A model generated the notes under the pieces. It had not been told where the DNA came from. It ran no database searches and saw only the letters and a program-made list of their open reading frames with translations. The translations under genes and the position numbers were made by a program. Of a DNA stretch of 64,000 bases, positions 58,382 through 64,000 are shown one piece after another. Positions within the stretch are counted from its first letter, which is position 1. Every line of letters starts with the position of its first letter. The DNA lies in the NCBI RefSeq assembly GCF_002918555.1, contig NZ_PQMB01000003.1, positions 624,525-688,524 on the forward strand, in the 5' to 3' direction. Source of the DNA: Citrobacter amalonaticus (lineage in GTDB: Bacteria; Pseudomonadota; Gammaproteobacteria; Enterobacterales; Enterobacteriaceae).

Positions 58382-58400
58382 TGGTAGTGCGGTAGTACCA
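58382..58400. promoter_or_regulatory. probable FadR/GntR-type operator in the divergent control region
   Basis: TGGTAGTGCGGTAGTACCA: inverted TGGTA/TACCA arms, and an inner GGT-AGT-ACC that fits the FadR-subfamily T.GT-N3-AC.A pattern with one mismatch. A CRP-like TGTGA-N6-TTACA follows at 58407-58422, very near the start codon. The region 58170-58436 separates the two operons and holds no gene. Confidence 0.5.
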
Positions 58401-58436
58401 ATTTTATGTGAAGTTCATTACAAAAAAGGAGTTGTT

Positions 58437-59579
58437 ATGGTGACGTTGAGGGGCATTACCTGGGGTCATAGCCGCGGATTTACATCCGTAGTGGCCACCG
58501 CGCAACGTTTTAGCGAGCTGAATCCGCACGTCGAAATCATGTGGGAGAAACGTTCATTACAGGAGTTTGCCGACGGCGATCTGGATGAGCTGGCGCGGAA
58601 TTACGATCTACTGGTCATCGATCATCCGTGGGCGGGTTTCGTCGCAGAGAAAGCGATCCTGCTGCCTCTGCAGGACTATCTGCCGAAGGCGTACCTTGAC
58701 GATCAGGCGGCAAATTCGGTAGGAGGTTCGCATGAAAGCTATCTTTTCAACGGGTTCCAGAGCGCTCTGGCCATTGATGCGGCAACGCCTGTCGCCGTCT
58801 ATCGACCGGACCATTTGCAGCAGGGACAATTCGAACTGCCGGAAACCTGGCAGGACTTACTCACCCTCGCCCGGAGCGGAAAAGTCATTTACGCCGGGAT
58901 CCCCATCAACCTGTTGATGGACTTCCTGATGCTTTGCGCCACTCGCGGCGGCACCTGGTTTGACGAAGAGAGTATTGCCAGCCGCGACACCGGCATCGAA
59001 GCGCTTGAGGCGCTGCGTGAGCTAGCCAGCCTTTGTTCTAAAGAGATATTTGACTACGATCCTATCGCCGTTCATGAACAGCTTTCGACTCGCAATGAAT
59101 GGAGCTACTGTCCCTACGCCTACGGCTATTCAAACTATTCTCGCGCCGGTTACGCCCGCTATCTGCTGAAGGCGACCGATGTTGTCTCATGGCACGGCGA
59201 GCCGCTGAAAACCGTCCTTGGCGGTACCGGGCTGGCGATATCCGCAAAATGCCAGCATAAGGATGTCGCCCTCGCCTACGCCAGCTATACCGCTTCGGCG
59301 GAAGTACAAAAAACGCTCTTCTTTGAAAACGGCGGGCAACCGGGCCATCGCGGGGCCTGGCTTGATGAAGAGGTGAATCGCCGTAGCCTCAGTTTCTTTA
59401 CCGACACCCTGGCCACGCTCGATCGCTCGGCTAAGCGCCCGCGCTATAGCGGTTTTTTAAACTTTCAGGATCGTGCCGGCGATCTGGTGCGGGAATACGT
59501 GATGAATGGTGGAGACAGTAGTACTGTTTTCGCCGCCATGAACGCGCTTTATCAAAAATCACGCGGCTTAATGGAGTAA
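58437..59579 (+). CDS. solute-binding-protein fold without signal peptide
   Basis: 380 residues, related to family 1 (maltose-type) ABC solute-binding proteins: WGHSRGFTSVVATAQRFSEL, NYDLLVIDHPWAG, PETWQDLLTLA, and late KDVALAYASYTAS. Yet the protein starts MVTLRGITWGHSR: no signal peptide or lipobox, and no upstream start can add one. AGGAG at 58427-58431 fixes the start. No ABC permease or ATPase gene nearby. Thus it may be a cytosolic ligand-binding protein, or a substrate sensor or donor for the CoA-transferases 2 bases downstream. Function unknown. Confidence 0.82.
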   Translation: MVTLRGITWGHSRGFTSVVATAQRFSELNPHVEIMWEKRSLQEFADGDLDELARNYDLLVIDHPWAGFVAEKAILLPLQDYLPKAYLDDQAANSVGGSHESYLFNGFQSALAIDAATPVAVYRPDHLQQGQFELPETWQDLLTLARSGKVIYAGIPINLLMDFLMLCATRGGTWFDEESIASRDTGIEALEALRELASLCSKEIFDYDPIAVHEQLSTRNEWSYCPYAYGYSNYSRAGYARYLLKATDVVSWHGEPLKTVLGGTGLAISAKCQHKDVALAYASYTASAEVQKTLFFENGGQPGHRGAWLDEEVNRRSLSFFTDTLATLDRSAKRPRYSGFLNFQDRAGDLVREYVMNGGDSSTVFAAMNALYQKSRGLME

Positions 59580-59581
59580 CT

Positions 59582-60736
59582 ATGCTTCCTTTAACAGGTT
59601 TAGTGGTACTGGATTTCAGCCAGTTTCTGGCCGGGCCTTCCGCTGCGCTGCGCCTGGCGGATATGGGGGCCAGGGTCATAAAAGTGGAACGTCCCCACAG
59701 CGGGGACGCCAGCAGAAACCTGAGCCTTAACAATCAATGGGTCAATAACGATAGCCTGCTTTTTCATACCATCAATCGCGGTAAAGAGAGCTTTACCGCG
59801 AATCTGAAGGAGCCCCGGGAGCTGGCTCAAGTGAAACAACTGATCGCGCAGGCCGATATTCTTATCGAAAATTTTCGCCCCGGTGTCATGGACAAAATCG
59901 GCCTCGGCTACGAAGACGCCAGACAAATTAATCCACGGCTAATCTACGCTTCAGTCACCGGCTACGGCACTGAGGGGCCATGGGCTAAAAAACCCGGTCA
60001 GGATCTGCTGGTGCAAGCCATGTCCGGCCTCACGTGGCTCAACGGCAACGGTGACCAGCCGCCAACGCCGTTCGCGTTATCGGTTGCCGATTCGCTTGCC
60101 GGCGCGCATCTGGTCGAGGGGATCCTCGCCTGCCTGATTCGCCGCGCTAAGACCCGGCTCGGTGGACGAGTTGAAGTCAGCCTGATGGAGTCGCTGCTCA
60201 GTATGCAGTTTGAAGTGCTGACCACCTGGCTTAACGATGGACATCAGGCACCCTGCCGCAGCGCGCAGAACAACGCTCATGCTTATCTTGCTGCGCCTTA
60301 CGGAATTTATGCCACCCAAAAAGGCTATATCGCACTCGCCATGGGCTCGGTGGTCGAACTGGGCAAAATTCTGCAATCGGCGGCCCTTGCCGAATATAGC
60401 GAACCTGCCGAATGGTTCAGCCACCGCGATGAGATTAAGCAGGTGATTGCCGGGATTCTGGCCAGCGAAACCGCCAGCTTTTGGCTGGCACGCCTTGAAG
60501 AAGCCGGGTACTGGTGCGCCGAAGTGAACGACTGGGCAACCCTGACGGCGAGCGAGGGATTTCGCGCGCTGGATATGACTCACGATGTTCAACTTGAAGA
60601 TGATAAAACGATTGTTATGCTGAAATCGCCGCTGCGCTTCAACGGCACGCGTACCGCCACCTCCCGCCCCGCGCCGATTTTAGGAGCGGATACGACGCGG
60701 ATCCGGGCCGATTTCAACTTACCGGAGGCTGATTGA
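59582..60736 (+). CDS. CaiB/BaiF (type III) CoA-transferase, copy 1
   Basis: 384 residues. N-terminal LVVLDFSQFLAGPSAALRLA, YASVTGYGTEGPWAKKPGQD, and the Asp nucleophile expected in FALSVADSLAG (~169). Moves CoA between carboxylic acids through an aspartyl-CoA thioester. About half identical to the next gene by eye. Twin genes of this family can form hetero-oligomers (BbsEF, SmtAB). Substrate unknown. Confidence 0.92.
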   Translation: MLPLTGLVVLDFSQFLAGPSAALRLADMGARVIKVERPHSGDASRNLSLNNQWVNNDSLLFHTINRGKESFTANLKEPRELAQVKQLIAQADILIENFRPGVMDKIGLGYEDARQINPRLIYASVTGYGTEGPWAKKPGQDLLVQAMSGLTWLNGNGDQPPTPFALSVADSLAGAHLVEGILACLIRRAKTRLGGRVEVSLMESLLSMQFEVLTTWLNDGHQAPCRSAQNNAHAYLAAPYGIYATQKGYIALAMGSVVELGKILQSAALAEYSEPAEWFSHRDEIKQVIAGILASETASFWLARLEEAGYWCAEVNDWATLTASEGFRALDMTHDVQLEDDKTIVMLKSPLRFNGTRTATSRPAPILGADTTRIRADFNLPEAD

Positions 60737-61857
60737 TGACCCCCCTGACAGGCATTAATGTACTGGACTTCAGCCAGTTTCTTTCTGGCCCATCCGCGGC
60801 GCTTCGCCTCGCCGACTTAGGCGCCAGCGTAATCAAAATTGAAAATCCGGACGGCGGCGATATCTGTCGTAAGCTCTATATCTCCGAGCTGCAAATTGAT
60901 GGCGACAGTTCACTGTTTCATGCCATTAACCGCAATAAAAAAAGCATCACCGTCAATCTCAAAGATGAGGAGCAAAAAAACGCTCTGCGTCCGCTGATCG
61001 AGCAGGCGGATGTGGTTATCTTTAATTACCGCCCGGGCGTCTCAAAACGCCTTGGCCTGGACTATGCGTCGCTGCGGGAAATAAATCCTGGTCTGGTTTA
61101 CGGTGAAATTTCCGGCTACGGCGAAAGCGGCCCCTGGGTTTCCCGTCCAGGCCAGGACTTACTGGTACAGGCGCTCTCTGGTCTAAGCTGGCTCAACGGC
61201 AATCAGGAGCAGCCGCCGCTTCCCTTTGGGCTTTCCGTCTGCGATATTTTCGCCGGGGAGTATCTGGTCCAGGGGTTGATGGCCGGGCTGGTACAACGCG
61301 CCAGCAGCGGAAGCGGATGCCTGGTCCAGGTCAGCCTGCTGGACAGCATCCTCGACCTGCAGTTTGAAGTCTTAACCACCTGGCTGAACGATGGTCAACA
61401 GCCGCCGCGCAGGAGCGCGGTGAATAACGCCAACGCCTATATTTCCGCACCGTACGGTATTTATCCCACCGCCGATGGCTTTATTGCGCTGGCGATGACG
61501 CCGATTCCCCGCCTTGGAAATCTGCTTGCATGCCCCGGGCTGCTCGAATTTATCGAGCCTCAGGAGTGGTTTAGTCGTAGGGATGAGATCAAACGGATCC
61601 TGCTGGAGCATTTGCGGCAAAAGAAAAGCGCGGAGTGGTTGAGCATTCTGGAAGCGGAGGACATCTGGTGCGCACAGGTGATGGACTGGCAACAGCTCAT
61701 TGCCAGCGAAGGTTTTCAGTCACTGAATATGCTCCAGGAAGTTCGCTTAAAAAGCGGAAAAACCCTGCAAACTACCCGCTGTCCGATAAAAATTGACGGT
61801 GAGATCTTCACCTGCGCCGTCGGAGCTCCGCCGCTCGGCGCGCATAATCAGAGATAA
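60733..61857 (+). CDS. CaiB/BaiF (type III) CoA-transferase, copy 2
   Basis: 374 residues; INVLDFSQFLSGPSAALRLA, GEISGYGESGPWVSRPGQD, and Asp in GLSVCDIFAG. ATGA overlap with copy 1, same length and pattern, so a tandem duplication with coupled translation. Active Asp kept in both copies. A hairpin TGACCGGG/CCCGGTCA (61971-61991) in the gap to iclR probably ends transcription. Confidence 0.92.
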   Translation: MMTPLTGINVLDFSQFLSGPSAALRLADLGASVIKIENPDGGDICRKLYISELQIDGDSSLFHAINRNKKSITVNLKDEEQKNALRPLIEQADVVIFNYRPGVSKRLGLDYASLREINPGLVYGEISGYGESGPWVSRPGQDLLVQALSGLSWLNGNQEQPPLPFGLSVCDIFAGEYLVQGLMAGLVQRASSGSGCLVQVSLLDSILDLQFEVLTTWLNDGQQPPRRSAVNNANAYISAPYGIYPTADGFIALAMTPIPRLGNLLACPGLLEFIEPQEWFSRRDEIKRILLEHLRQKKSAEWLSILEAEDIWCAQVMDWQQLIASEGFQSLNMLQEVRLKSGKTLQTTRCPIKIDGEIFTCAVGAPPLGAHNQR

Positions 61858-61997
61858 GTGCACGCCTCTGCGCTCTTTACCCGAGCTACAGGACCGCAAA
61901 CGGCTGAATAGCTATAGCCCGGACAGATGCACAGCATCGCCTCTGAAAGGATTGCACAACACCAGACGGATGACCGGGGTATTCCCGGTCACTCTGG

Positions 61998-62735
61998 CTA
62001 TTGCACCAAAACCCGGCACTCTTTCATCACCGCCAGCACATCGTTAATCGCGAGCGACTCCCACTCCCAGGCAAGAACGGTTACGCTAAATGCCGCTACC
62101 ATTTTTCCCGCTGAAGAAAAAATGGGCAACGCAATACAAGCTGCCCGCTCATTGGCCTCTCGTTGCTCAATCGCGTATCCCTGCTGACGCACCTCGCGCA
62201 ATTCGGCCAGCAACATCGGCAGCGTACTAATAGAGTCCACCGTCATTTTTTCCAGAGGCATTTCGCCATACAGTTGCCTGATATCCTCGTCGCTGTATTG
62301 GCTAAGCAGCACTTTCCCGACGGCGGTACAATGCGCCGGCAGATGATTACCGATATGCCGCATCAGCGAAAGGTCTTCCTGGGTGAGCGTTTTTGCCAGG
62401 TAAACCACCTGCTTGCCGTCCAAAATCGCCGCGTGGCTAGTTTTACCCAACCGCTTACTCAGAAATGCTGTCAGCAGCCGTAGATCACGAACCAGATCGG
62501 TGCTCTCAATACAGTTAGCGGCAATTTTTATCAGCGCCAGACCCGCGTGATACAGGCGCGTATCCGGCATATACAGCAAATAGTCGTTATCAAGAAACTC
62601 CTGAATCAAACTGTGAGCGGAGCTTCTGGGGATATCGAGGCTGGTTTGCAGATCGGTGAAGCTTAGCCCCTCGCGATGGCTGGCAATCAGCTCCAGCAGG
62701 CGGAAAGCTCTCTCCGCAGATTTCACTCTGGCCAT
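61998..62735 (-). CDS. IclR-family regulator
   Basis: 245 residues: winged HTH (LSFTDLQTSLDIPRSSAHSL, ~22-45) and the C-terminal effector domain (LPAHCTAVGKVLLSQY, YAIEQREANERAACIALPIF). Starts one base after the GntR-type stop, so both regulators are one operon. Probable control of the nearby catabolic genes; ligand unknown. Confidence 0.9.
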   Translation of the reverse strand: MARVKSAERAFRLLELIASHREGLSFTDLQTSLDIPRSSAHSLIQEFLDNDYLLYMPDTRLYHAGLALIKIAANCIESTDLVRDLRLLTAFLSKRLGKTSHAAILDGKQVVYLAKTLTQEDLSLMRHIGNHLPAHCTAVGKVLLSQYSDEDIRQLYGEMPLEKMTVDSISTLPMLLAELREVRQQGYAIEQREANERAACIALPIFSSAGKMVAAFSVTVLAWEWESLAINDVLAVMKECRVLVQ

Positions 62736-62736
62736 A

Positions 62737-63465
62737 TTATTTGTCTGTATTATCCGCGATACTATCGTAAAATTTGCGCGAAGAATTGTAGAAAGACTTC
62801 AGATTTTTTCGCAGCTGGACCTTATCCCGCTGGATAAAAGCCTCATGAATACTCAGCCTTAGCTTAAAGCTGTGCGCCATCGCGCCATCGGCGTTTAGCA
62901 ATTTGCGCGAGAAGTCCTTACGCAGCATCACGATGGTCTGCATCAGCTTGTCATAAATCTGGTTGCCGCACAGACGCCCCATTAGCAGATCGTATTCATC
63001 AAGCAGCTGGTGGTAGGCTTCCGGTTGGCCATCCCGGCTAATCAGCTCTGCCATCTGGTCGATTAATGCCTGAAAACGGATACGATCGTCGTGGTTCACC
63101 ACGCTAACCGCGGTGAGGTAGACCTCTTCTTCTATGAGTTTCCTTGCCGCATATATTTCATCGAGGTTGTGAATCTCTTTATGGAAGATCCAGGTCATCG
63201 TCTCTTCAGGGAGCTGCGGCTTGTTTTCGCAGACATAGCTGCCATCACCGGGTTTTATTTCTATAAGCCCAATCAGAGATAACGCGCGTAGCGCTTCACG
63301 CACGCGACTGCGGGTGACCTTAAACATTTCCCCCATTGCTCGCTCGTTAGGCAGCCGCTGACCGGGCTTGAGCTTTCCAGAGGTAATCTGCGAGGCGATC
63401 TGATCCATAATCTGTTCGGTAAGTGTAGTTTTTTTCAGTGCTGTCACATCCATGGCATTTCCCAT
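62737..63465 (-). CDS. GntR/FadR-subfamily regulator
   Basis: 242 residues. N-terminal wHTH (GQRLPNERAMGEMFKVTRSR then VREALRALSLIGLIEI) and C-terminal FCD helical domain from ~80. FCD metal-ligand positions are only partly kept (HSFKLRLSIHEAF). Start at 63465 or the internal Met at 63453. A T.GT-N3-AC.A site lies 46 bases upstream, suggesting autoregulation. Confidence 0.9.
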   Translation of the reverse strand: MGNAMDVTALKKTTLTEQIMDQIASQITSGKLKPGQRLPNERAMGEMFKVTRSRVREALRALSLIGLIEIKPGDGSYVCENKPQLPEETMTWIFHKEIHNLDEIYAARKLIEEEVYLTAVSVVNHDDRIRFQALIDQMAELISRDGQPEAYHQLLDEYDLLMGRLCGNQIYDKLMQTIVMLRKDFSRKLLNADGAMAHSFKLRLSIHEAFIQRDKVQLRKNLKSFYNSSRKFYDSIADNTDK

Positions 63466-63510
63466 ACGCGGACAAAGTTCATATCCTTGAATTTACGGTA
63501 GACTTGTCCC

Positions 63511-63521
63511 TTGTGCAACCA
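63511..63521. promoter_or_regulatory. candidate FadR-type operator upstream of the gntR-like gene
   Basis: TTGTGCAACCA fits T.GT-N3-AC.A. Close to the promoter region of the regulator and similar in kind to the site at 58390-58400. Confidence 0.4.
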
Positions 63522-64000
63522 CTTGATGTTCATCATTCCTTCACACACAACCATCATGTATCTGACGTAATGAAACTAATTAATCACTGTGGCATGAAGT
63601 CAGACTCAGAGTCTGATAGCTTTGAATCCCTGATAGCCGGGCAGGAAGTGTCAGGAAAGGAATAGTGGAGAATCTGAGCCAGCTCGTCTTCTGTCATACC
63701 TGTCATTTTCATGACAGTGTTGCGGTCAATGCCATTCAATCCGGTAACGTTCGTAACGTGTGGGTGCTCCCCTGCGCTCAGCCCCCTCACCCTGGAATGC
63801 ACGTGTTAGCGTAATACGGCTCTGGTTATGGCTGCCCGGGTTACCAGCCTGCCGATCGGCGAAACGGAAATCTGCGCCACATCGCCGCGTTCTCCTGCAA
63901 ATCTTATACTTTTTCCTGATGGACGATGACAGGTCCCCGGCTTAGCTTGATTCGCTGGATATACCTCGCGCTACCGAAGGAGACTATTCCCACTTGCCGC
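63522..64000. other. stretch with no supportable gene at the window end
   Basis: A 72-codon - strand frame (63584-63802) contains TVMKMTGMTEDELAQILHYS, which looks protein-like, but I do not recognise it and there is no good ribosome site. The inverted AGACTCAGAGTCTGAT-type palindrome at ~63601-63616 (CAGACTCAGAGTCTGATAG) is notable. Otherwise nothing. Confidence 0.4.

Noticed and set aside
58407-58422. CRP site TGTGA-N6-TTACA
   Set aside because: Good match but lies 15 bases before the start codon, too close for activation; kept only as a note.
63584-63802. 72-codon - strand frame near the window end
   Set aside because: Part looks protein-like, but start, family and context are missing.

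Overview
The window is an enterobacterial chromosome segment (Citrobacter/Enterobacter/Klebsiella-like; species not resolvable from the sequence alone). The genus-level call rests on the conserved tsaD / rpsU-dnaG-rpoD / mug / ileX block with near E. coli-like proteins, REP and ERIC-type repeats, and a Klebsiella-type urease operon ureDABCEFG that E. coli K-12 lacks.

Layout. (1) 1-4729: urease operon on the + strand; ureD is cut by the window edge. (2) 4738-11205: REP pair, tsaD (-), the macromolecular synthesis operon rpsU-dnaG-rpoD (+), mug (-), and the tRNA-Ile2 (CAU) gene ileX. (3) 11160-42866: a complete-looking P2/186-type prophage (about 31.7 kb) integrated in the 3' half of ileX and bounded by a 48-bp perfect direct repeat. 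Its late genes lie on the - strand from ogr to O, P and Q are divergent on +, cos is at 33.2 kb, and the early/replication genes run on the - strand from 41.0 down to 34.3 kb. The control region is 186-like: cI-int rightward against apl-cII leftward, helically phased TTGCCA repeats at both the switch and the attachment end, and a LexA-boxed DinI-domain gene (Tum-like antirepressor). The accessory genes lie on both sides of cos, where P2-like phages carry variable anti-phage genes: a 327-334-aa protein with an HELVH zinc-metallopeptidase motif and a two-TM 243-aa protein. (4) 42867-45569: phage-scar and AT-rich DNA, then a compact three-gene type VI secretion cassette: orphan Hcp, DUF2778 L,D-transpeptidase-fold effector (Tlde1-like), and a two-TM putative immunity protein. 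(5) 45885-51075: a SorC-type regulator convergent with a four-gene operon mtnK-mtnA-class II aldolase-sugar transporter, which matches the DHAP shunt for 5-deoxyribose / methylthioribose salvage. (6) 51076-52252: a non-coding stretch with a candidate three-helix structured element. (7) 52253-63465: a divergent catabolic locus. Leftward: RhaT-like transporter, Gfo/Idh dehydrogenase, fuconolactonase-like amidohydrolase, DapA-family aldolase, RhaM-like mutarotase, MaoC hotdog protein, FucO-like reductase. Rightward: a solute-binding-protein fold lacking a signal peptide and two tandem type III CoA-transferases. IclR and GntR/FadR regulators close the locus.

How it works together. The prophage has a readable circuit: CI holds pR through an operator placed inside the promoter spacer; DNA damage would release LexA from tum; Tum would relieve CI; Apl would act at both the switch and att to allow excision. 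The right-hand locus looks like oxidative breakdown of a 6-deoxyhexose-like compound to pyruvate plus lactaldehyde (reduced by the FucO homologue). It lacks a recognisable sugar-acid dehydratase and carries CoA-transferases that do not fit the known pathway, so it may be an undescribed route. The strongest candidates for new biology are the HExxH protein at cos and the SBP-plus-twin-CoA-transferase locus.
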